A stretch of DNA of 5,106 nucleotides from Patescibacteria group bacterium (GCA_018822835.1 JAHJJO010000052.1:1-5106); one strand, 5' to 3'; positions 1 to 5,021 are shown, counted from the stretch's first letter. Numbers and translations: made by a program. Notes: generated by a model not told the origin, from the sequence alone.

Positions 1-29
1 ATTAAAAATTAAAAATTTTTTTTGTTTAT

Positions 30-437
30 ATGTTTAAATGTTTAAATGTTAAAATAATCTGTATAATAATATTAACCGTTTTTTTAATTAGCTCAGCGCA
101 GGTGGTAATGGCTGGAAAGACTATGGATGGTCTTAAAAATACCGCGGAAGTAGGTTATGGCGAATTATATGAGACATTAAACACAGGAGCGTCAGAAGGA
201 AACGGAATACCTATTATAATTGGCAAAGTAGTTGGGGCTTTACTTGCTTTTGTTGGTGTTTTATTTTTTATTTTAATGATTTACGGAGGATTTTTATGGA
301 TGACCGCGCGTGGCAATGAGCAGGAGGTTACAAAAGCAAAAGATCTTATTGTTTCAGCAACTATTGGTCTTATTATTGTCTTGGCCTCCTATGCTATTAC
401 AGCATACATTGGCAATGCTTTAACTACTGGAATATAG
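30..437 (+). CDS. VirB2/TrbC-like pilin-type small membrane protein, copy 1
   Basis: This 135-residue protein has a short basic N-terminus and a hydrophobic stretch (about residues 9-23) that looks like a signal peptide, with possible cleavage near VMA|GK (28/29). Two further hydrophobic helices lie at about 62-88 and 106-128. They are joined by a short polar loop, WMTARGNEQEVTKAKD (90-105), preceded by the turn YGG (85-87). This arrangement matches the major-pilin (VirB2/TrbC) fold of type IV secretion or conjugation systems, in which two helices insert in the membrane before pilus assembly. Small proteins of this type are common in Patescibacteria; their exact role there (pilus or uptake/secretion) is not established by sequence. 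It is the first of three tandem paralogues. ATG at 30 is the first start; no Shine-Dalgarno is visible in the T-rich sequence before it. The stop is TAG. Family assignment is firm at fold level, function is inference. Confidence 0.8.
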   Translation: MFKCLNVKIICIIILTVFLISSAQVVMAGKTMDGLKNTAEVGYGELYETLNTGASEGNGIPIIIGKVVGALLAFVGVLFFILMIYGGFLWMTARGNEQEVTKAKDLIVSATIGLIIVLASYAITAYIGNALTTGI

Positions 438-535
438 CCAATCTATTTAGAATTGTCACTTTTTCAAATTGATTATAAGCCCCTTTTTGTCATCCACGGC
501 GGGCATTGCTCAGAGCATACTTTATGGACTAATTT

Positions 536-937
536 ATGTTTAATTTTAAAAAACAAAATTTTTACTGTATAATTTTATTAATAATAATTGTTTTTATCTT
601 TTCCGCTAATTCTATTTTGGTCAAAGCTGATTATAATTTTCAAGAAAATAGCGGCTTAAATAAAACAGGCAACAACACTGGTCATAAAACTATTATTTTA
701 TCAAACAAAAGTCCAGCCGAGATAGCTGGTTTGGCAATTAAAATATTTATTGCTTTATTGGGCATTATTTTTTTGGGTCTAATGATTTATGGCGGCTATA
801 TATGGATGACTGCGCGTGGCAATGATCAGGATGTAGAAAAAGCTAAAAATACAATTGTTTCAGCAACTATTGGTCTAATTATTGTTTTAGCCGCTTACGC
901 TGTCACGGCTTATATTGGTAAAAAAATAAAATTTTAA
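536..937 (+). CDS. VirB2/TrbC-like pilin-type small membrane protein, copy 2
   Basis: This 133-residue paralogue has the same architecture: a signal peptide (basic residues 5-6, hydrophobic core 9-23, likely cleavage near VKA|DY at 31/32), a variable Asn-rich polar segment (35-58), and two helices (about 62-88 and 106-128). The helices flank the signature WMTARGNDQDVEKAKN (90-105) after YGG (85-87). The second helix is nearly identical to copy 1 (IVSATIGLIIVLA in both), while the signal peptide and N-terminal mature region differ strongly. It follows copy 1 after about 100 non-coding bases and ends 3 bases before copy 3, so copies 2 and 3 are probably co-transcribed. No clear ribosome-binding site precedes the ATG. 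A role as an alternative pilin subunit is inference from the VirB2-type fold. Confidence 0.8.
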   Translation: MFNFKKQNFYCIILLIIIVFIFSANSILVKADYNFQENSGLNKTGNNTGHKTIILSNKSPAEIAGLAIKIFIALLGIIFLGLMIYGGYIWMTARGNDQDVEKAKNTIVSATIGLIIVLAAYAVTAYIGKKIKF

Positions 938-940
938 ACT

Positions 941-1321
941 ATGAAATATAAAAAAACTCTAAAAATTAGTATTTTTTTGATTATTTTAATGAGTATTATA
1001 GTCCCTGTTGTTCAAGCAGAAACTTTACAAAACGCATTTGGAAATGAAGCATTAAATGAAACCGCTAAAGGAGCTGGGTATAACACAGGAGTAACTTCAT
1101 CAGTCAGTAGTATTATCAGCGATGTTATCAAAATCGCTTTAAGTTTGCTTGGAGTTGTGTTTTTACTTTTAATGCTTTATGGCGGATATTTATGGATGAC
1201 TGCGCGTGGCAATGAGCAGGAAGTAGAAAAAGCCAAAAACATTATTACTTCAGCTGTTATTGGAATGCTTATTGTTATAGGATCTTACGCAATTACTTAT
1301 TTTATATTTAAAAAAATTTAA
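941..1321 (+). CDS. VirB2/TrbC-like pilin-type small membrane protein, copy 3
   Basis: This is the third tandem copy, 126 residues. The signal peptide runs over residues 1-26 (KYKK basic start, hydrophobic core 9-22, good VQA|ET cleavage site). It is followed by a short, probably exposed segment (27-58), helix 1 (about 60-86) with YGG at 80-82, the polar signature WMTARGNEQEVEKAKN (85-100), and helix 2 (about 101-123). The loop sequence is closer to copy 1 in NEQEV and closer to copy 2 in VEKAKN. The gene starts 3 bases after the stop of copy 2, which indicates translational coupling within one operon, and 25 bases separate it from the downstream phosphatase gene. A pilus or secretion-channel function is inferred from fold only; no VirB4/VirB6-type partner is in the window. 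Confidence 0.8.
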   Translation: MKYKKTLKISIFLIILMSIIVPVVQAETLQNAFGNEALNETAKGAGYNTGVTSSVSSIISDVIKIALSLLGVVFLLLMLYGGYLWMTARGNEQEVEKAKNIITSAVIGMLIVIGSYAITYFIFKKI

Positions 1322-1346
1322 AAAACAAAAAAGTGACAAGTTTATT

Positions 1347-2129
1347 ATGAATAAAATTAAAAAAACAGCGATTAATGCTGTTAAAAAAGCTGGAAAATTA
1401 GCTTTGCGTGAATATAAAAATTTTAATCGCGAAGAAATCAAAACAAAAGCCCGTCATCAAATTGTAACTAAAGTAGATTTAGCTTCAGAAAAGATAATAA
1501 TAAATGAAGTTAAAAAAAACTTCCCAACCCATCAAATTTTATCTGAAGAAACTGGTAGAATAAGCGGAACATCAAATTATCTTTGGATTATTGATCCTAT
1601 TGACGGCACTACTAATTTTTCTATGCATAATCCTTTGTGGGCAATATCTATCGCGGTTGCTAAAATTGAAAATAAAAAAACTGAAATTATTTTTGGAATA
1701 ATTTACGCTCCTTTTTTAGATGAATTGTATGTGGCTGAAAAAGGCAAAGGCGCTAAATTAAATAATAAAAAAATTCAAATATCCAAAGTCAAAGAAAAAG
1801 ATATATTTTTAAACGCCTTTTGCCACGGCTATAAACTTTCTGATGTTAAAAAAATTGCGCTTTATTATTATAAACAAAGATTATGTGGAAAAAAATGTTT
1901 TAGATTCGGTGCAGGTTCTCTTGAATTGGCTTTTGTCGCGGCAGGACGCATTGAATCAGCAGTAATTCCAGGAGCTAATTCTTGGGATGTTGCAGCTGGA
2001 ATATTATTAGTCAAAGAAGCTGGTGGCAAAGCAACTGATTTTATTGGAAAACCATGGCAAATAGACAGCAAAAATATAGCGGCAAGCAATGGTTTTGTTC
2101 ATAAACAAGTTTTAAAAACAATTAATTAA
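1347..2129 (+). CDS. Inositol-monophosphatase-family phosphatase
   Basis: This 260-residue protein has the full length expected of a single-domain inositol monophosphatase (IMPase/SuhB/CysQ) family enzyme, a Mg2+-dependent, Li+-sensitive phosphomonoesterase. The metal-binding signatures are intact: SEETG (66-70), WIIDPIDGTTNF (80-91; metal-binding Asp83 and Asp86, Gly-Thr following) and the C-terminal motif WDVAAGILLVKEAGG (213-227; Asp214). All catalytic residues expected for the family are therefore present and the enzyme should be active. Family members act on inositol phosphates, 3'-phosphoadenosine 5'-phosphate, fructose-1,6-bisphosphate or histidinol phosphate. The substrate cannot be assigned here, and there is no cysteine- or histidine-pathway neighbour to guide it. 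ATG at 1347 is the first Met, 25 bases after the third pilin gene, so it may be co-transcribed with it. No distinct terminator separates them. Confidence 0.9.
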   Translation: MNKIKKTAINAVKKAGKLALREYKNFNREEIKTKARHQIVTKVDLASEKIIINEVKKNFPTHQILSEETGRISGTSNYLWIIDPIDGTTNFSMHNPLWAISIAVAKIENKKTEIIFGIIYAPFLDELYVAEKGKGAKLNNKKIQISKVKEKDIFLNAFCHGYKLSDVKKIALYYYKQRLCGKKCFRFGAGSLELAFVAAGRIESAVIPGANSWDVAAGILLVKEAGGKATDFIGKPWQIDSKNIAASNGFVHKQVLKTIN

Positions 2130-2190
2130 AAAATGTTATATAGCTACTTTAAAACAAAATGGAGATAAAATTCCAACACCAAAATAATTT

Positions 2191-2334
2191 ATGAAAAATA
2201 TACAAACCAAAACTTATTTTAGCTTTTTCTTTAGCTTCTGGGCATTTGCCTGGCAGGTTTTGATTTACCCTGTGGGAGAAAAAATATCCAACAGGGTAAA
2301 CCAAAACCGACCAGGCAAACTGGTCGGTTTTTAA
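2191..2334 (+). CDS. Phenylalanine-rich leader peptide of the pheA attenuator
   Basis: This short ORF (47 codons) begins MKNIQTKT and then runs YFSFFFSFWAFAW at residues 9-21. Six of the ten residues 10-19 are Phe, and Tyr9, Trp17 and Trp21 are also aromatic. It lies directly upstream of prephenate dehydratase and immediately 5' of a pair of mutually exclusive hairpins. This is the hallmark of a phenylalanine attenuation leader, as in enterobacterial pheL (where the peptide is also Phe-rich). An in-frame stop at 2185-2187 fixes ATG 2191 as the start. The ATG has no close Shine-Dalgarno and overlaps the stop (ATGA) of an 11-codon ORF at 2159-2194 that could couple its translation. One oddity is that the stop codon (2332-2334) lies at the terminator U-tract, not before the hairpins as in classical leaders. 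The role is inferred from position, composition and RNA structure together. Confidence 0.75.
   Translation: MKNIQTKTYFSFFFSFWAFAWQVLIYPVGEKISNRVNQNRPGKLVGF
2248..2316 (+). promoter_or_regulatory. Antiterminator hairpin of the phe attenuator
   Basis: Three consecutive helices stack into one long imperfect hairpin. GCCTGG (2248-2253) pairs with CCAGGC (2311-2316). After a CA/GA internal loop, GGTTTTG (2256-2262) pairs with CAAAACC (2302-2308). After an A/C mismatch, TTTACCCTGT (2264-2273) pairs with ACAGGGTAAA (2291-2300). That is 23 base pairs around a 17-nt loop. The 3' arm (2302-2316) overlaps the 5' arm of the terminator at 2303-2314, so the two structures exclude each other. The 5' arm begins one base after the last Phe codon of the leader ORF. 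A ribosome stalled at the Phe codons would leave it free to pair, preventing termination, whereas a ribosome moving through would disrupt it. Confidence 0.8.
2303..2332 (+). terminator. Intrinsic terminator (attenuator) upstream of pheA
   Basis: AAAACCGACCAG (2303-2314) pairs perfectly with CTGGTCGGTTTT (2320-2331) around the loop GCAAA. The GC-rich 8-bp core is followed by a run of five T and then AATTT. It sits 168 bases upstream of the pheA start, where it would stop transcription before the gene unless the antiterminator at 2248-2316 forms first. Confidence 0.85.
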
Positions 2335-2499
2335 TTTAAGAAAAAGGAGGGTAAAGTTCTTTTAAAACTTCAAGTTTATAAAAGATTGAAGAAAAAAAAA
2401 TTAAAGAGGAAAAAAATGAGTGGTTGGTGCAACGAATCAAAACCTATTAGTATAGAATCAATAGGTTGGGGCAGTTTTAAACAAAAAAAGGAGGATATT
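2335..2499 (+). other. pheA 5' untranslated segment with hairpin
   Basis: This 165-base non-coding stretch lies between the attenuator and the pheA start. It contains an orphan Shine-Dalgarno-like AAAAAGGAGGG (2341-2351) with no start codon at useful distance. It also contains a hairpin, AACCTATT (2441-2448) with AATAGGTT (2460-2467), around an 11-nt loop. A small competing palindrome, AAACTT-C-AAGTTT, lies at 2365-2377. An in-frame ATG at 2416 with AGAGGAA before it could add 28 residues to PheA. I see no T-box or other known riboswitch consensus here. Confidence 0.45.
2488..2499 (+). promoter_or_regulatory. Strong ribosome-binding site fixing the pheA start
   Basis: AAAGGAGG with five bases (ATATT) before ATG 2500 is the best Shine-Dalgarno placed before any gene in the window. 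It decides the PheA start at 2500 over the longer in-frame alternatives at 2386 and 2416. Confidence 0.8.
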
Positions 2500-3390
2500 A
2501 TGAAACAATGGAAAGTCTTGTATTTGGGACCGAAAAGAAGTTTTTCTGAAATTGCAACGAAAGAATGGATTAAAAACAGAGGAAAAAAAAATGCAGAGAA
2601 AAATGTTTTTGAAACATTTTTACTTTGTCCTCAAAGATCAATAAGTAAAGTGTTTACAACATTTTACGATTGGATTGCAAGAGGTATTTATAGCGCGACC
2701 TCAATCGTGCCTGTTGAAAATTCAACAGAGGGATCAGTAAATACGGTGCTTGACGAGCTAGTTGGGCTAGAGGGAAAAATCGTTGTAATAGGAGAAATAG
2801 TCTTAAATATTCGACAAAATCTTATTACAACTCAAGGTGCAACTCTGCAGGATATAAAAACTGTCTATTCCCATCCGCAAGGAATAGCGCAAACAAGAGG
2901 ATGGCTCCAAAAGCATCTTCCTGAAGTCGAGCTTGTAGAAGTGAGTAGCACTTCAAAAGGGGCTCAAATTGTAGCAGAAAAAAAAGATCCAACAATTGCT
3001 GCAATCGGCTCAAAAGAAGCGGCTAATTTGCCAGGACTTAAAATATTAATGAAGAATATTAATGATTCTTCTAATAATAAGACTCGTTTTATTGTACTAG
3101 GGCAATCAATGCCTCGACCAACCGGACATGACAAAACTTCCTTAACTTTTACCATACAAAATGAGCCGGGGAGTTTATTAAGAGTCTTGGAAGTTTTTGA
3201 TGTCTATAATATCAACATGTGCAAAATGGAATCCAGGCCAACAAAAAAAGGTTTAGGGTTGTATCGTTTTTTTGTTGATATTGACGGACATCAGTCCGAT
3301 GAGAAATTGTCGGCAGCTTTAAAGATAGCCAAAGAGAAGTGCCAAAGTTTTAAAACTTTAGGCTCTTATCCTGTGGCTGAGGAGGATTAA
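2500..3390 (+). CDS. pheA: Prephenate dehydratase with C-terminal ACT domain
   Basis: This cytoplasmic enzyme converts prephenate to phenylpyruvate (with loss of water and CO2), the committed step to phenylalanine. It is the monofunctional type: 296 residues, with no chorismate mutase domain. The catalytic PDT domain (about 4-200) starts YLGPKRSFSE and carries PVENSTEGSV (71-80), SHPQGIAQ (124-131) and the essential TRF motif (195-197). The ACT regulatory domain (about 213-290) has the Phe-contact motif ESRP (244-247) and EPGSLL (222-227) where the family has the GALV region, so allosteric inhibition by Phe is expected. The N-terminal motif is atypical, GPKRSFSE where most homologues have GPxGTFSE. 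ATG 2500 is chosen because a strong Shine-Dalgarno precedes it and the conserved PDT start follows within seven residues; an in-frame ATG at 2416 is a weaker alternative. Transcription probably passes through the phe attenuator upstream and ends at the terminator at 3405-3469. Confidence 0.95.
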   Translation: MKQWKVLYLGPKRSFSEIATKEWIKNRGKKNAEKNVFETFLLCPQRSISKVFTTFYDWIARGIYSATSIVPVENSTEGSVNTVLDELVGLEGKIVVIGEIVLNIRQNLITTQGATLQDIKTVYSHPQGIAQTRGWLQKHLPEVELVEVSSTSKGAQIVAEKKDPTIAAIGSKEAANLPGLKILMKNINDSSNNKTRFIVLGQSMPRPTGHDKTSLTFTIQNEPGSLLRVLEVFDVYNINMCKMESRPTKKGLGLYRFFVDIDGHQSDEKLSAALKIAKEKCQSFKTLGSYPVAEED

Positions 3391-3404
3391 GTAGACGAAT
3401 TATC

Positions 3405-3469
3405 AGGTCGGGTTATTTATAGTTTTAATTTAATTTTAAATTCTATAAATAATTCCGGCCTATTTTTTT
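3405..3469 (+). terminator. Intrinsic terminator after pheA
   Basis: The arm 3405-3422 (AGGTCGGGTTATTTATAG) pairs with 3443-3461, with one bulged T and two G-T wobbles, over 18 base pairs around an AT-rich 20-nt loop. A seven-T run follows at 3463-3469. It begins 15 bases after the pheA stop and separates pheA from the toxin-antitoxin cassette. Confidence 0.9.
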
Positions 3470-3476
3470 GATAAAA

Positions 3477-3504
3477 TTGACAGGCGTTTTATGCGTGATA
3501 TACT
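3477..3504 (+). promoter_or_regulatory. Sigma-70-type promoter of the abiE cassette
   Basis: A perfect -35 TTGACA (3477-3482), a 16-bp spacer and a -10 TATACT (3499-3504) are preceded by TG one base upstream (3496-3497), forming an extended -10. The predicted start of transcription is near 3511, some 25-36 bases before the toxin start. The promoter overlaps the end of the pheA terminator region, so the cassette is an independent unit. Confidence 0.8.
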
Positions 3505-3525
3505 TAAAAGTAAGTTCTTGGATTA

Positions 3526-3541
3526 TTAACAAATTTGTTAA
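3526..3541 (+). promoter_or_regulatory. Perfect 16-bp palindrome, candidate AbiEi operator
   Basis: TTAACAAATTTGTTAA is an uninterrupted 16-bp perfect palindrome just downstream of the predicted transcription start. It overlaps the AAGGA before ATG 3547. AbiEi antitoxins are known to repress their own promoter by binding inverted repeats, so this is a natural operator candidate. Autorepression here is inference; AT-rich palindromes also arise by chance. Confidence 0.5.
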
Positions 3542-3546
3542 GGAAT

Positions 3547-4224
3547 ATGGAATTCAAATTAGCTGAAAATTTATCAAAAAGTTTGCAAATCAATATTAAT
3601 AATATTGCACGTGAATATTGGGAGATGTTTATTTTAAATAAATTATACGCCTCCTCTTTGGCTCCTATTTTAATCTTTAAAGGTGGCACTGCTTTAAGGT
3701 TAATTTATAATTCTCCAAGATTTTCTGAAGATTTGGATTTTTCTCTTTTGGATAAAATGGACTTTGATGATTTTCAAAAAATTGTTAAAAAAATTATTGA
3801 ATCCCAATCTGAATTATCTCTTAAAGAAACATACTCTAAAAGATACACTTATTTTGCTTTAATCAAATTTCAGCAAGATTATTTAACGCAAACATTATCT
3901 ATTAAAATCGAAATTTCTAAAAGAAAATTTTTATATAAAAATTTCAATTCTTTAGTTGCTTCTTCGCCTACTTCTAATTTTAAACCATTAGTTAAAGTAA
4001 TGACTTTAGAACAAATATTAAAAGATAAATTTGACGCACTGGCTTCTCGCAAAAAGCCAAAAGATTTGTTTGATGCTTGGTTTGTTGGACAGTTATTAAG
4101 GGATGACAAAATTATTTTACCAAAAACAACGTTTACCGCGCAAGAAATAAAACAAGAACTTCATAAATTACTGCCGCAAAATTATTATCCAATAATTTCT
4201 GATTTAATTAAATATGGAAAGTAA
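3547..4224 (+). CDS. abiEii: AbiEii-family nucleotidyltransferase toxin
   Basis: This is the toxin component of a type IV toxin-antitoxin (AbiE) system, a polymerase-beta-fold nucleotidyltransferase. Numbered from ATG 3547 (225 residues), the nucleotidyltransferase signature is complete: FKGGTALRL (44-52), then DLDF (62-65) with the metal-binding Asp pair, and a third acidic residue in IKIEIS (Glu122). A C-terminal family motif reads EQILKDKFDALASRKKPKDLFDAW (155-178). Related AbiEii/MenT enzymes transfer nucleotides, in some cases to tRNA acceptor ends, arresting growth or blocking phage; the target here is unknown. An alternative in-frame TTG at 3535 would add four residues but lies within the 16-bp palindrome, so ATG is preferred. 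AAGGA is only two bases from the ATG, so initiation may be inefficient. The 3' end overlaps abiEi by 11 bases. The toxin precedes the antitoxin, the reverse of the usual abiEi-abiEii order. Confidence 0.88.
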   Translation: MEFKLAENLSKSLQININNIAREYWEMFILNKLYASSLAPILIFKGGTALRLIYNSPRFSEDLDFSLLDKMDFDDFQKIVKKIIESQSELSLKETYSKRYTYFALIKFQQDYLTQTLSIKIEISKRKFLYKNFNSLVASSPTSNFKPLVKVMTLEQILKDKFDALASRKKPKDLFDAWFVGQLLRDDKIILPKTTFTAQEIKQELHKLLPQNYYPIISDLIKYGK

Positions 4225-4831
4225 AACAAGTAGAATAAAATTTTTAAAACAATTAACTAAAATTAATAAGCCTTATTTTACTATTGTTGATATAAAAAAA
4301 ATTCTAAATTTACCAAAAAATAGTTTATATGTTACTTGCTGTCGTTTAGCAAAAGATAAAGATCTTTATCGTTTAAAGCAAGGCATTTATACTTTAGATA
4401 ATTCCCCGCAAAATATTCAATATATTGCTAATACACTTTATTTTCCTTCTTATCTTTCATGTGAATCAGCTCTTGCCTTGCATGGAATTTTAAATCAAAT
4501 TCCTTATACTTCTACATTTGTCACAAAAAATAAAACTAAAAAATTAACTTTAGGCGGGCAAACAATAGAATATCATCAAATTATTCCTTGTCTTTTTTGT
4601 GATTATATTCTTCAAAAAAATCTCTACATAGCCATTCCTGAAAAAGCGCTTCTTGACCAGCTTTATTTTGTTTCTTTAGGCAGAGCTTATTTAGATTATG
4701 ATGAACTTAACCTTCACGAGCTTTCTAAAACAAAATTTCTAAAGCTCTCAAAAAAATTCCCTGTCCGCACTCAAAAATTAGCGAAGGAATTAGTTAAAAA
4801 TTTTGGAAAGATTAGTATTACAGTGAAATAA
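4214..4831 (+). CDS. abiEi: AbiEi-family antitoxin and transcriptional regulator
   Basis: This 205-residue partner of the AbiEii toxin starts inside it (11-base overlap), which implies translational coupling. Residues about 8-62 form a winged-helix DNA-binding domain (AbiEi_4-like) with the usual ending YRLKQGIYTL (52-61). The AbiEi core follows: the IANTLYFPSYLSCESALALHG region (71-91), matching the family pattern of SYISxxSAL-x-xHG, and the conserved IPEKALLDQLYF (141-152). In characterised systems the antitoxin does not bind the toxin stably. It acts as a type IV antitoxin, with its C-terminal domain neutralising toxicity, and its N-terminal domain represses the operon; the palindrome at 3526-3541 is the likely site here. 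The start is ATG 4214, with no separate ribosome-binding site needed if coupled. The stop codon (4829-4831) lies inside the terminator stem. Confidence 0.88.
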   Translation: MESKTSRIKFLKQLTKINKPYFTIVDIKKILNLPKNSLYVTCCRLAKDKDLYRLKQGIYTLDNSPQNIQYIANTLYFPSYLSCESALALHGILNQIPYTSTFVTKNKTKKLTLGGQTIEYHQIIPCLFCDYILQKNLYIAIPEKALLDQLYFVSLGRAYLDYDELNLHELSKTKFLKLSKKFPVRTQKLAKELVKNFGKISITVK

Positions 4832-4883
4832 AAAATCCGTTACGGTTTATAATGCCATAACGGATTTTTTATTCTTTTTTTTT
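4827..4883 (+). terminator. Terminator of abiE, probably bidirectional
   Basis: AATAAAAAATCCGTTA (4827-4842) pairs perfectly over 16 base pairs with TAACGGATTTTTTATT (4858-4873), loop 4843-4857. On the plus strand the stem is followed by C and nine T (4875-4883). On the minus strand the A-rich arm reads as TTTTTTATT, so the same hairpin can end the hammerhead-containing minus-strand RNA. The abiEi stop codon lies within the left arm. Confidence 0.88.
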
Positions 4884-4961
4884 GCTTTCGTCCTTTTGGC
4901 TTGCCGGTAATAACCTTAGCAGAGGCTGGACTCATCAGTCCGAACACACATTCGGAGAGCA
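4883..4961 (-). ncRNA. Type III hammerhead ribozyme
   Basis: On the minus strand all conserved hammerhead elements occur in order. The stem III 3' strand UGCU (4961-4958) comes first, followed by C17 (4957) as the cleaved nucleotide. Next is stem I, UCCGAA (4956-4951), loop UGUGUG (4950-4945) and UUCGGA (4944-4939). The core CUGAUGA (4938-4932) follows directly. Stem II GUCC (4931-4928) pairs with GGAC (4893-4890) across a 34-nt insert. GAAA (4889-4886) then leads into the stem III 5' strand, AGCA (4886-4883), sharing its last A. A further helix, AUUCU (4969-4965) with AGAAU (4875-4871), could extend stem III. Predicted cleavage is between 4957 and 4956, after CUC, which obeys the NUH rule. 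Open stem III makes it type III. The insert in loop II may fold further (GGU-UAUU-ACC). The terminator hairpin at 4827-4873 follows immediately. Assignment rests on motif and pairing only. Confidence 0.82.
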
Positions 4962-5009
4962 TAGAGAATTTTGTTTATGACACAAAAACTCACAAAAAAC
5001 CTTTTTTAA

Positions 5010-5021
5010 ATCACCTCCTTT
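5010..5021 (-). promoter_or_regulatory. Perfect Shine-Dalgarno sequence without an evident gene
   Basis: On the minus strand AAAGGAGGTGAT is a 12-nt perfect complement of the usual bacterial 16S rRNA 3' end. No ATG, GTG or TTG lies 5-12 bases downstream; the nearest is a GTG about 20 bases away that opens only 25 codons and runs into the ribozyme. It lies about 40 bases upstream of the hammerhead. Its use is unknown. Confidence 0.5.

Noticed and set aside
30..49. Short tandem repeat of ATGTTTAA at the start of pilin copy 1
   Set aside because: Two and a half copies of an AT-rich 8-mer, compatible with chance in this composition and lying within the signal peptide codons.
453..479. Promoter-like TTGTCA and TATAAG between pilin copies 1 and 2
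   Set aside because: The spacer is only 15 bp and such matches are frequent in AT-rich spacers. There is no terminator after copy 1 to suggest a separate unit.
1868..2089. Minus-strand ORF inside the phosphatase gene
   Set aside because: It is antisense to conserved catalytic motifs of a full-length family member and has no recognisable domain.
2112..2142. Promoter for the phe leader (TTAAAA with TTATAT or TATATA)
   Set aside because: A promoter is expected here, but the -35 is poor and AT richness makes the -10 uninformative. Read-through from the phosphatase gene is equally possible.
2159..2194. 11-codon ORF overlapping the leader ATG
   Set aside because: Too short and without a ribosome-binding site to call as a gene. 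It is kept only as a possible coupling element for the leader peptide.
2335..2499. T-box or other riboswitch in front of pheA
   Set aside because: No T-box AGGGTGG-type sequence or other known aptamer consensus is visible. The upstream leader peptide explains Phe sensing.
4916..4993. Minus-strand 25-codon ORF from GTG, downstream of the perfect Shine-Dalgarno
   Set aside because: The start is about 20 bases from GGAGG, too far for normal initiation, and the frame runs through the hammerhead core, which explains the sequence better.
5010..5021. Plus-strand ATCACCTCCTTT as the 3' end of a 16S rRNA gene
   Set aside because: The bases before it show no 16S helix 44/45 sequence. It is better read as a Shine-Dalgarno sequence on the minus strand.
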